A stretch of 64,000 nt of DNA, from the NCBI GenBank assembly GCA_022495995.1, contig JAFEMH010000074.1:620001-684000 (forward strand), in the 5' to 3' direction. Source of the DNA: Adenophora triphylla var. japonica (Eukaryota > Streptophyta > Magnoliopsida > Asterales > Campanulaceae). The notes under the pieces were generated by a model. The model had not been told where the DNA came from, did not search any database, and saw nothing but the letters and a program-made list of their open reading frames with translations. The position numbers were made by a program, and so were the translations under genes. Each line of letters opens with the position of its first letter. Position 1 is the first letter of the stretch. Positions 11,932-21,911 of the stretch are shown here, piece after piece.

Positions 11932-13341
11932 GTTGGCTACACTCACTTCCTTGGTCGAAACCCCTAAAGGAAAGGCTGTCAAACCCTTCAAAATAACACT
12001 GTGCTCAACTCCTGCCTACTGCGCCATTATAGATCTCCATGACTGCAAAGACAAATGGTTATCCGAATGTGCCATCATTGAGGACTCCGAAGAGAAACCG
12101 TGGTACCATGATATTTGGCATTTCATCCTAGATGGAACCATCCCACCTAAGACAGACCAGAAGACTCAGATCGCGCTTAAAAGGCTGGCCGCTAATTACT
12201 CCATCATTGTTGGCCGTCTATTCAAGAAACATTCCCAAGGAAACCTCCTTTGCGCCACCGAAGAAGAGGCCCAAGAAATAATGGACCATGTTCATCAAGG
12301 TATATGTGGAACCCATATGAGCGGAAATATGCTCGCCAAAAAGATCATCAGACAAGGGTACTTTTGGCTAACCATGGAAGCCGACTTTACCAGAATGGTC
12401 AAGAAATGCCATAAGTGTCAGATACACGCCAACCTTCAGCATGCACCGCCTTCCTTGCTGTACCGTATGACTTCTCATTGGCCGTTCTCGACATGGGGAA
12501 TAGATGTGATTGGAAAGGTCACACCCACAGGAGCCAATGGACACTGTTTCGTCCCAGTAGCCATCGACTATTTCACTAAATGGGTCGAGGCCGCCTCCTA
12601 CAAAGTTTTGAATGCCAGAAAGGTTGCAGAATTCATCAAGCACAACATCATCTGCCGATACGGGGTCCGCAAGAGATGATATCCGATAATGGCTTGCACT
12701 TCAAGAAAGAAACCGATCGCCTCCTAATCGAGTACAAAATCACAAGGCACAAGTCATCCCCTTACAAGCCTCAGAAGAATGGAGCAGTTGAAGCCGCAAA
12801 CAAGACAATCGAAACCATCATCAGAAAAATGGCAATCATCGGGAAAGACTGGCCCGACAAGTTACCCTTCGCACTGTGGGGATACCGTACATCAGTCCGA
12901 ACAGCTACAGGAGAGACTCCCTACGCCCTCACATTCGGAATAGAGGTTGTATTGCCAATAGAACTGGATATACCATCACTAAGGGTTCTCCTAGAAAACC
13001 AAGTGAACGAAGTCGACTAGCTAGAGAGCAGATATGAAGAGTTAGCCTTGCTAGATGAAAGGAGGCTGAAAGCAGCCGAGCACACTCAAGCTTACCAAAG
13101 AAGAATGGCAAGAGCTTTCAACAAAAAGGTCAAGAGAAGGAATATCAGAGTGGGCGACCTGGTTCTCCGCGAGCATCGTCCTGGACCTTTCAACCCGCTA
13201 GGCAAGTGGGGACCAAGATGGATAGGACCCTACATCGTAAAGAAGATATTCTCTGGAGGAGCCCTTCAGCTGGTAGACTTAGACGGAGATCAGCTACCAA
13301 ATTCAGTCAACATGGACAAACTCAAGAAATACTTCGCGTGA
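11932..13341 (+). pseudogene. Integrase region of element B pol
   Basis: Retrotransposon integrase, which inserts the cDNA into chromosomes. It starts in the tail of the second RNase H, then has the HHCC zinc finger (HVHQGICGTH...CHKC) and the catalytic core with the first Asp intact (TWGIDVIGK), the second in ISDNG and Glu in GAVEAANK. A C-terminal domain reads LVLREHRPGPFNPLGKWGP-type sequence and the frame ends in KKYFA. Against element D there is a 1-base deletion near 12665 (GGGGTCCGC for GGGGTTCCGC) and TGG changed to TAG at 13018. It is therefore dead, although its active site is better preserved than D's. Confidence 0.9.
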
Positions 13342-13368
13342 CTTGGCCTCTTAAAATAAAAACGCTCG

Positions 13369-13480
13369 TTAGGTTGAAAATCTCGAAGGGGACGTCCTAG
13401 GCAAAAATTAGAGCTCACACAAGAAAAGAAGCCCGCTAGATTGAAAATCGGAAAAGGCAGTCTTGGAAAAAAAAGGGTGT
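13369..13480 (+). repeat. Post-integrase hairpin cassettes of element B
   Basis: Two copies of the GTTGAAAATC...CCTAGGC motif, 28 bp after the integrase stop and before the 3' end of the convergent DUF7745-type gene. Confidence 0.6.
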
Positions 13481-13563
13481 GCATAAAAAAAAAAGGACGC
13501 CTTGTCCCGCGCGAGATTATCCCTCGTCCTGAAACCATATTTTGTCCTTTTTCTCTCAAAAAT

Positions 13564-13622
13564 GAACTACGTTAGACCTGAGCCTCTTATTTAATTGCTA
13601 TAAAAGAGGAACGTAGGCAGCC
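13564..13622 (+). repeat. GAACTACG...ACGTAGG stem cassette, post-integrase copy of B
   Basis: GAACTACG, then CTGAGCCTC and a variable loop, then GGAACGTAGGCAGCC. The 5-bp arms CTACG/CGTAG are complementary. The same cassette occurs before the polypurine tract of B (19106-19152) and at matching places in D. Confidence 0.6.
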
Positions 13623-13809
13623 TTCGGGTTCGTTCTAATCAAATAAATAAATCTAATCTTGTCCTTTTATTAATCAAATGCATTTTATTAATGACAAAAG
13701 GGAAATCCTAACCACAACGACTAATTTGCTAAGCTAACAATCTTGAAAAAAATACTAACAAAATAAAACTATCGATCTATCAAAGCAATCTCTTGGTACT
13801 CCTTAAGAT

Positions 13810-15304
13810 CTAGCCTTTCATTGACTTGGTAGGTCGACGGATATGATCACCACTGTCTTCGTGATCTTTCTTGCGCTTTGGGCCCTTCGAAGCAGAACAT
13901 CCCTCGAGACGAGTAAAGACAGACTCCAAAAGCCTCTTGAAGACGTTGGGCCTATCTAAAGCTTGCGTCTTTCTAGGCATCCCTTTGCCTCGCCTCTCAT
14001 ACCAATCCCCATCAAGAAAATCCTGGGTCAGATCGGTTCGTACATTAGCAGGATCAGACTGAGCCTCGCTCCTTCGCAAAATACTGCTAGCTACAAAGGA
14101 ATCCCCTAACAGTGAAAGCCGCAAATCATCAATCTTCTCCACACTAGGGTGACCGGTATGAAGGAATCAATCCAAATACTTGTCAGATAAGAAGACGGTT
14201 GCATCAAAAGTCCGAAGGTTCTACCAGCGGTCCCGACTAGTTCCTTCACCCCATGCTTGAGCTAGCACCTGCGCAAACTCTACACCAATATAAGACACAT
14301 CACGAGAGGCCCCTTCGAAAAGATAAGTGTCCTGCTACTGACGAAACTGACGGAGCACCCGCTTGGGAAAATAAAAGGAGGAATCTCGCAAACCCGGGAG
14401 AACAACCCTGTCAAAACCCTTGGCATTGGCAACATACTTGTTCAATCTCCTATAAGGTGGACACCAAAGGATATCAGCAGTTATAGTTTTCACAATCAGC
14501 TCAGCCCACTCATCCACCGAGAGATCCTTGATCAGTAACTTTCGCGTATGGTATGTGATGGAGAATATTCCAACAGGGGACCTACCAACTTGAGGTGCTC
14601 CCTAAGCCAAATAGTCAACAAAAGAGGACTCCCTTGAGTCATAGCACCGGTCTTATGCAACTCGTCAAGACCATGCAGGGTTTCACCCAAGATTAACGGA
14701 ATAATGTTCCTAGAACGTTTCCTGGCCTACAGAACAATTTCCACCAATTGGGAGTCAATCAAGCCATCCCTGCATACGAACAAAACATCTCCAAAAAGAG
14801 AAAGGGCCAGAAAGTTCCGTTTGTAAACATGAAAGGCGTCATCATCTGAATCTCCGCTGAATCGCTCAAGAAAATAAGAACAGTCTACCCACCTGCGGTG
14901 AATCAGCTCATAGTAAGTATCAAGGGGGATCCCTAGCAATTCATTCAAAGCCTCTGAATGATTCCTATTGTATTTAGGAATAGCAATCTCACTAGTCAAA
15001 GGCATATCCAGGATAATGGCAAATTCCTCAACAGTAGGCACCATCTCATTAAGAGAAAAATTGAAGAGATGGACAGAGGGATCCCAAAATCGAGCAGCAC
15101 CCTGCAAAAAGATTCCAATCCGATTGAAGGTTCTTCAAGGTGAAAAGGATTCTGAATCCGAATCTGCTATAAACTTATTGCGAGATCGGTTCGAAACGAC
15201 CTCATGAAATCTCTTGATGCTTGCTTGAATGCTTCAATCAAGACAGACGACAAAGAAAAATCATCAACAATCATGGATGTTGGGGCGATCTTCTTGGAAG
15301 CCAT
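13810..15304 (-). pseudogene. DUF7745-type gene of element B, antisense
   Basis: A roughly 500-residue gene unrelated to retroviral proteins. The opening MASKKIAPTSM is shared with element D. It has the ARFWDPSVHLFNFSLNEMV block typical of plant retroelement proteins that I recall as DUF7745 (accession not checked), then VYKRNFLALSLFGD and FPKRVLRQF, with a basic C-terminus. Function unknown. Frameshift near 15110; TAG near 14727 where D has CAG; further frame breaks near 14550 and 14335; TAG at the end where D continues about 12 codons. TATAAAA on the minus strand near 15403-15409 and a palindrome pair at 15467-15500 form its upstream region. Confidence 0.65.
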
Positions 15305-15402
15305 GGATCACAGGGTTGAAAAAGGAGACAAGAATTCGACCCTGACAGAATATCTCTAGAGTTTTAGGGGCCTGAATGAGTTATCTGAACAGACTACAGG
15401 GT

Positions 15403-15500
15403 GTTTTATAGGTAAAACTGACAGAATCCCGTTCAAAGAAGGAAAAGAGCTGTCGCCTGAGTATCGTGTCTCGTGCGAGAGTCCTTGTCCCGCGCGACAC
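15403..15500 (-). promoter_or_regulatory. Promoter-like region of element B DUF7745-type gene: TATA plus paired palindromes
   Basis: Minus-strand TATAAAA near 15409-15403, about 100 bp before the ATG at 15304. Dyads TCTCGTGCGAGA (15469-15480) and TCCCGCGCGACA (15488-15499), centres 19 bp apart, lie about 60 bp upstream of the TATA. Confidence 0.55.
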
Positions 15501-15837
15501 ATCGCTTCGGCAAATTCAGTAGCAGTCTTGCACAAACAAATGATCTAGCCGCGACTTGAGGAAGCAAGTCTCAAAAACCTGCGCGTACAATTCCTAATAT
15601 GCAGTGCAACACCAAAATCAAGCTCAAAACTGTGGCCTAAATGGCCATTTCATTCCCAACCACGGAAGTCGAGAAAGTTAAAAAACTAATTAATTAGACC
15701 TATGACTAGGAATTAAGAAAACATTGTTTTGTGCTACCTACGTGCTAGCAGGTACCAAAAAGAAAAGAAAAAATTGTCTGGGCCCACACGGCCAATATTT
15801 ACAAATCCTTAGAAAACAAATGGGGAGAAAAGGGGGA

Positions 15838-18096
15838 TCAAGCCATCAGGTCACTCGAGCCCGCGGCACCTCCGCCTTAACTACCATTGGGGCTACCGTC
15901 CCTCCTCAACCGCTTGGCTCCACAAGTCGGGGTCACCGCAGAGGCCACCGTCAAAGCTGCCAAAGATGCCTTCTGAAACAGCCGCTCGGACAGGTCCGAC
16001 ACCAGGGACATCAATCCCGCCATCTTGCTCGCCCCACTGTTGTAATCAGCCGCGGACAAAGTGATCTGACAACAAAAGAAAAGAGATGTTCAGATGAAGT
16101 CGGACATATACACTTATATGAACGAATACGTGAAATAGTATGAACAAAAATGTACCGAGGAGACATCAGACGGAAGGCGGTAAGCCTCGGGAATATGGTC
16201 TGGAATTGGGATGTGGCCCATCATCGGCATGCTCCCCATCATATATGTGTAGCTCAGAGGACCATAATCTGACGCAAAAGGCAGAGGACCGGAATACTGG
16301 GAGAAGTGCTAGGGGCTGACAAACCTGAGGTAGAGGCAGAGGTGGAACCCCGAGCAAGAGATCGCCTAGCACCCACCGGAAGAGGACCCATCAGTCGAGG
16401 CAAGAACTCTGCATAGGAAGCTCCTCGGACAACACGAGTCGTTGCCGCACAACCCAACACAAGAGCGGCATAATCATCATCTGGAATGAAGTGGGTAGGG
16501 TACATCGCCCTTGGCGGATCCGCTGGCAACCTATATGGCAGTGAACCTTTGCCATGCAGAGGAATGACTCGCTCGGCCAGATACATGGTATCCCCCTCCA
16601 GAGATACCAACATCCTCTGCATCGCGGTGGCATCCCAAGCGCGGTCAACCTTCCGTTCCACCAAAGTCCAAGGATAAAGGCCCAGTCGCTCATACTCAAA
16701 GGCGTCCAACATGGCTCACGCCTCTGCAACCGTCAGGGTCCACTCCTGATCCTCCTCCTCATCAACACTCCGATTGGGGTGGCTCCACCTCCTGATATTC
16801 GGAAATAGAGGGTCCCGGCTCTCCAACTCAAACTTGTACAACCCAAAGACAACATAGCCCCATATCTGTACCAGAAAACAGAACAGATTCAGTATGAAAT
16901 ACAGACAAAGAGTACATATAAAAGACAGAGACAGAGTCAGGAACATACCTCCCAAGCATAAGAATACCCTAACAGGGAATCCTTGGTATGCCTACACACC
17001 TTGTCCATGGCGTGATAGCAGAAGGCCAGCCCCGCCGAGCCCCAATCATAAGTACTCACATCATCCAAATCAACCAATAAACCTAAGAGGGAGAGATGGG
17101 CCGTGGAAGAGTGGTTCGCAAAAATAGTCTCTGACATAATGTAGAGGGCACCCCGCACCAACCGATCAGTATCTGAATTCGGCTTAAGCGCATAAGCCTT
17201 GAGCTGAGATCGGAGAGGTGACAACTCAATAGCAAACCCCTTAACCTTGTTAGGGGCAAAACCAATCAACCGCCCCCACTCGACTGGGCTCGCAGGCTTA
17301 TAACCCGTAGTCTTCGAAAAGGGCTCACCGGTGAACTCTAGCCCCGTAATAGCAAGAAAGTCCGTCGAGGTCATAGTAGCTTCCCAGAAGCACAGATGCA
17401 CGGTGTACGTGGTATCCCACCACCTCTCTCGGATTGCCTGAAGAACTTGGGGAGTCCGCCTCATCCCTTGGATGTTGTCGACAAAGTTCAGAAGCCCCGT
17501 TTGAGCCATCCTAGCTCGAACCCCATTGAGGCCCTTGATTTTGTCCCACAAGGATCTAGCCAATTTCGGACTCCCACGGCAATTTTTAGTTGGCCTGTAC
17601 GACTGCAAAACAGAGGAAAAGCAAAAGAGCAATGTTAGACAACATCCCATGGCAAAAATTCAAAGAAATAGAAGAAATTTCTCATTGAAGCATTTCATCG
17701 AACACTTGGCGTGCGCACAAGAAAAGTATGCCCAAAGATGCATTTGACTACCCGAATCAACTCCTCATACAATCCATGATATGTAGGAGACTCATACGCA
17801 CACAAAACAACGTCAATCATCCAACAAAATCAACAAAATCGAAGCATGCAAGGAAGAACCAAGTTCTAGACAAAAACAAAGAAAAAACTGCCATTGATGA
17901 AATTGGGATTCAAAAAGCATGGATTCGAATGCAATGCAATACAAGAAACAAGAATTGAGAGAGAAGCTCTTACCAAACCTTCACGAAAGGCGGTAGAAAT
18001 GTGCGCATCCCTATCAAAAGTAAGGTCATCGCGAGGATAATCTTTTCCAAGCAAATAACTCCCCAAAATTGGATTTTTCTTTCTTTCTTGAGCCAT
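15838..18096 (-). pseudogene. PMD gene of element B, antisense, four exons
   Basis: Exon 1 18096-17974 (opens MAQERKKNPILGSYLLGKD), exon 2 17602-16949, exon 3 16865-16156, exon 4 16065-15838. Splice sites are visible: GTAAGA after exon 1, TTGCAG before exon 2, GTATG after exon 2, ACAG before exon 3, TTGTCAG before exon 4. The PMD core in exon 2 carries RERWWDTTYTVHL, FLAITGLEF and IGFAPNKVKGF. Exon 3 carries DTMYLAERV and PADPPRAMYPTHF; exon 4 is short and Ala/Ser-rich. PMD proteins in plants are linked to TE silencing (MAIN, MAIL1) and to retrotransposons. A TGA near 16697 and a frameshift in exon 3 break it. Retained introns argue that it is expressed from its own transcript rather than copied with the genomic RNA. 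Confidence 0.75.
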
Positions 18097-18229
18097 TGAT
18101 TTTGGAAGGAGGAAGGATTGATAGTTGATTGGGAGAAGAAATAAACAAGAAAACACACGAAAATTCAGAGAGAAAATTTGCCTTGGCTCAAGCTAGGGAG
18201 GGAAATATGAAAAGAAGTGTTTCAAAATG

Positions 18230-18300
18230 AAACAGCAGCTGCTGTTATATGCCCCGACAGTAGAAGTGTCCCACGAGACAAGATATCTCGCGCGATATAT
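18230..18300 (-). promoter_or_regulatory. Promoter-like region of element B PMD gene
   Basis: Dyads GTCCCACGAGAC (18268-18279) and TCTCGCGCGATA (18286-18297), centres 18 bp apart, just upstream on the minus strand of an AT-rich TATA-like stretch (GCATATAACAG near 18244-18254). The same arrangement precedes the PMD genes of elements C and D. Confidence 0.5.
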
Positions 18301-18519
18301 ACCTTCTGGAATTGTAAGATTTTGTCCTCGACAATAAGCGTCTACACAACGTCAAAATTTTGACACATTTACCCTTGGAAGTGACACACTAGCAAGGAAA
18401 CGTGGAAAAATCGGCTCCGCAAGTCACGGAACGAGACGAACGTGACACCCGCATAATCGCCCGATACGACACCAGTCGCCCGAAAATGATTGATCCACAG
18501 ATCAACTCATTCCACATGA

Positions 18520-18950
18520 TTCAGAGCCCAGACAGGTGGATCATTAAAAGAAAAGCCCGATCCAATGCCAGACAGGTGGATCGTCAACAAAAAAGCCCGA
18601 TCCAACGCCCAGACAGGTGGATCGTCAACAGAAAAGCCCGATCCAATGCCCAAACAGGTGGATCATCAACAGAAAAGCCCGATCCAACGCCCAGACAGGT
18701 CGATCGTCAACACAAAAACCCAATCCAATGCCCAGACAGGTGGATCGTCATCACAAAAGCCCGATACAATGCCCAGACAGGTGGATCGTCAAATCAAAAG
18801 CCCGGTTCAATGCCCAGACAGGTGAACCGTCATCACAAAAGCCCGATTCAACGCCCAAACAAGTGGATCATCGTCCTTAACAACAAAAAGCCCGGTTCGG
18901 AGCCCAGACAGTTGAATCGTCACAAAACCAACAGAACTCAAAGGACCAGA
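18520..18950. repeat. Tandem hairpin repeat of element B (AGACAGGTGGATC units)
   Basis: About nine units of roughly 41 bp, each with GCCCAGACAGG as loop between complementary arms. Most arms are GATCCA/TGGATC (for example 18559-18564 with 18577-18582). One unit has GGTTCA/TGAACC (18804-18809 with 18823-18828). Open frames through this array (18402-19004 and overlaps) are by-products of the repeat, not genes. Confidence 0.85.
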
Positions 18951-19105
18951 CAGGTAAGCCTTTGTTTTCTAAGACAAACAGGTATATTCAGAATTGGGTC
19001 ATGATTTGATTCCTCATGTATGAATTTACCTTTTCAAAACAAAATCTCCTTGATTTTCAAAATGATTTTCAAAATACCTAAAGCAGCCTTTTCGTGTTTT
19101 GGAGT

Positions 19106-19152
19106 CGAACTACGTTATGGTCTGATTCTCCGATAGAGATATGTAGGAAGCC
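19106..19152 (+). repeat. GAACTACG...GTAGG stem cassette, pre-polypurine copy of B
   Basis: GAACTACG, GTCTGATTCTC, then ATATGTAGGAAGCC. It lies about 75 bp before the polypurine tract and matches the minus-strand copies at 21001-21047 (C) and 34391-34437 (D). Confidence 0.6.
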
Positions 19153-19227
19153 GTGTGGCCCGACCATCCCGATGTTCAGAATGATGTCTTTTCTATCGTC
19201 GACATGACTTCTTCCATAAGACTTGTC

Positions 19228-19239
19228 GATGAGGGGCTC
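19228..19239 (+). other. Polypurine tract of element B
   Basis: GATGAGGGGCTC immediately before the LTR start TGTAGACACCCC; the position fits plus-strand DNA priming. Elements C and D have the same GGGGCTC end next to their LTRs. Confidence 0.75.
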
Positions 19240-20230
19240 TGTAGACACCCCATTTTGAACCCATCGGATCACATTTATACCGCTCTAAGTCTCGCTTTGA
19301 GTCAAGAAGTAGAAATCCACCATTTCGTCATGTTTCGTTAAGTTTTGACTAACTACAGTTAGTTTGGGACTAAACTGCATACGAAATAATGAGGGAAGGG
19401 CAAAATTATCCACAGAATGCATTATCTCGCGCAGAATAGCGTGTCTCGCGTGAGGTAAAGGTGTTCTGCAGAATGCAGATAGCAGTTTCCTCGTCGATTT
19501 CAACCTCTTTTCAGGATAAAACTTCATCCAACCGGCCAACCAATGAATTTTGGAGTCTAGAACCTTCTCAAGGTGTTTGATCTCATCTTCAACACCTCTC
19601 CAACACCTATAAATACCTGAAAACTTTCAGTATTTTAGACGTCCACAATCCCAACAATCCCCCTACATTTACAGGTTTCTCTCCTTGAATGATTCTTGTA
19701 AATCACCCCTAAAATCACCTAAAAGTTTGTTTGTCAACCTTGTTGATAAATAAACATCAAGATTCAAGTCAAGGACTGAGGCGAAGCTCTGTCCGTGTCA
19801 AGATTCGACTCTAAACTTGAGTCGAAACTCTGCCCGAATCACCTTATGCAAGGTAACCTCTATTTCCTTTCTAATTGATTGTTAGAGTGGTATAAATACA
19901 TAGAATCTAGAATCAGCCTAGAGCCTCCCTAAATCATGGGGATGGTCTAGAAGCAATCGATCCTACATTCCGTTTAACCCCGTTAAATGGATCTTTACTT
20001 TATTTTTTTATTTTGAAATCTTCTTCTTTTTGAAAACCTCTCTTTTCTTTAGCAAGACCGATCTCCGGATTGGGTGGAATGGGTGCTCCTTGACCTTACT
20101 ATTCAATAACCTATGCCCCGAACCCAAAAATCTCTTTCAAAATGGTTTTTCTATGTTTCCAAATTAATAATATAGGTGGCGACTCAAAAGATGTTCAAAA
20201 AAGGGTAGAAAGAAATCCGCGCATCGCTAA
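19240..20230 (+). repeat. 3' LTR of element B
   Basis: About 991 bp from TGTAGACACC to GCATCGCTA(A), with the expected terminal CA mutated. TATAAATA at 19608-19615. Paired dyads at 19423-19455. It is in the same family as the 981-bp LTRs of D. Confidence 0.85.
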
Positions 20231-20913
20231 AATCCTAGGTTCACTATGCTATACCACTCTAATAATCAATTAGAAAGGAAGGAAGATTACCTTTTTGGAG
20301 AAGAGATTCAGACAGAGTTTCGACTCAATCCTAGATTTGAATCCTGATGCGGACAGAGCTTTGCCTCAATCCTTGGTTCAGACTTCGATGTTTGTTAATC
20401 AACAAGGTTGATAAACAAACTTTAGATGATTTAGGGTGATTTTGTAGGAATCTTTCAGGGAGAGAAACCCACAAAAAGTGTGTATATGGTGTTTTTTGAT
20501 CAGGAATTCGGGGGTTGAAATACTAGAAATCATCAAGTATTTATAGGATGATGGAGAGGTGAAGGTGGATTGGGATACCACCCTAGGAAGGTTCTAGAAC
20601 TCAAATGCTATTGGAGAATCGGATGATGATAATATTTATCAAGAAAGAGGTTGAAATTGATGAGGAAACTGGCTTCTGCACACCCTGCAGAAGCTTAGTC
20701 TCGCGTGAGACACGCCATGTCTCACACAGGACAAGGCTGCTCTAGACAATTTTGTCCTTCCCTCGTTAGCTCGTATGCAGTTCAGTCCAAACTAATGGTC
20801 GTTAGTCAAAACATAACGAAACATGACGAAATGGTAGATTTCTACTCTTGACTCAAGGCGAGACTTAGAGTGGTATTACTCTACTCCGATGGGTTCAGAA
20901 TGGGGTGTCAACA
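20231..20913 (-). repeat. Truncated LTR of element C
   Basis: Matches the D LTRs from the ATCCTAG/TATACCACTCT region to the end (TGTCAACA). Roughly 320 bp that should precede it on the plus strand are missing and replaced by the end of B's LTR. Dyads at 20698-20711 (GTCTCGCGTGAGAC) and 20718-20733. Confidence 0.8.
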
Positions 20914-21169
20914 GAGCCCCTTGGCGACAAGTCTTATGAAAGAAGTCATGTCGTCGATAGAAAAGACATCATTCTGGACATCGGGATGTCGAGCTGCATA
21001 GCTTCCTACGTATCTCTATCGGAGAATCAGACCATAACGTAGTTCGACTCCAAAACACGAAAAGGCTGCTTTAGGTATTTTGAAAATCGAGGAGATTTTT
21101 TTTTGAAAAGGCAAATTCATACTGAGAAATCAAATCAAGACCCAATTCTGAATATACCTGTTTGTCTGA

Positions 21170-21430
21170 AGATTCGCCTAACTGTGCTCCAAACCAGTGG
21201 GTAAAGATGTTAGAAAACAAAGGTTTACATGTCCGGTCCTTTGCATCCTGTTGGTTTTGCGACGATTCGCCTGTCTGGGCTCCAAATCGGGCTTTTGCGA
21301 GGGATGACGATTCACCTATCGAGGCACTGAATTGGGCTTTTTGATGACGATTCACTTGTTTGGGCTTTGAATCAGGCTTTTGATTTGACGATCCACCTGT
21401 CTGGGCTCTGAATCAGGCTTTTGATGGAGT
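21170..21430. repeat. Hairpin repeat of element C
   Basis: About six degenerate units of the GATTCGCCT...GCTCC(A/G)AATC type, the reverse-strand equivalent of the arrays in B and D. Confidence 0.7.
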
Positions 21431-21709
21431 GGTTTACTGTCTTTGACCAATTAAGAGGTAATTCGCCTAACTGGGTTCCGAATTATGTGGGATGACTTGA
21501 TCTCTGGATCAATCATTTTGGGCGACTTGACGCCGTATCAGGAGATTATGCAGATGCCATGTTTGGCTCATTCCGTGACTTGCGGTATCGATTTTTCGAT
21601 GCTTCCTTGCTAAGGTATCACTTCCAAGTGTAAATGTGTCAAAATTTTGAATTTTGACGTTGCGTAGATGCTTCTTATCGAGGACAAATTTGTACTTTTC
21701 CAGGGGGTT

Positions 21710-21765
21710 TGTCTCACACGGGACAGCCTGTATCACGCGGGACAAGCACTGTCGAGGCAATAAAA
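21710..21765 (+). promoter_or_regulatory. Palindrome pair upstream of element C PMD gene
   Basis: TGTCTCACACGGGACA (21710-21725) and GTATCACGCGGGACA (21730-21744), centres about 19-20 bp apart, followed by a weak TATA-like AATAAAAC near 21757. The PMD ATG is at 21912. Confidence 0.45.
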
Positions 21766-21911
21766 CATCAGGTGTATGTTTATTTCAAAACACCCATTGT
21801 CAAACTCTCTCTGTGAGTCCGAGCCAAGGCACTTTTTCTCAGATTTCTTGTGTGTCAATTGTTGATTTCTCTTCTCAATCAACATTTTAATCTTTCATTC
21901 TTCCATTATCC

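Larger units (their letters stand above)
11932..20230 (+). mobile_element. Tat element B, 5'-truncated
   Basis: Forward Tat/Ogre-like element beginning abruptly at the end of its second RNase H region. It keeps integrase (to 13341), twin post-integrase hairpins, a GAACTACG cassette (13564-13622), antisense DUF7745-type gene (15304-13810), antisense PMD gene (18096-15838), hairpin repeats (18520-18950), polypurine tract (19228-19239) and 3' LTR (19240-20230). Gene order is that of complete element D. Its 5' part is replaced by LTR 2 of element A, either because A inserted here (the remainder lying left of the window) or through deletion. Confidence 0.8.

Noticed and set aside
16254..17650. Aminotransferase annotation for PMD genes
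   Set aside because: The old family name is misleading; no pyridoxal-phosphate lysine motif or fold evidence is visible.
18520..18950. CRISPR-like regular repeats
   Set aside because: Plant nuclear context, no unique spacers, and units vary along their whole length.
18402..19004. 200-residue Arg/Asp/Gln-rich open frame
   Set aside because: It is the roughly 41-bp hairpin repeat read through; its unit length permits long frames and equivalent frames appear on other phases.
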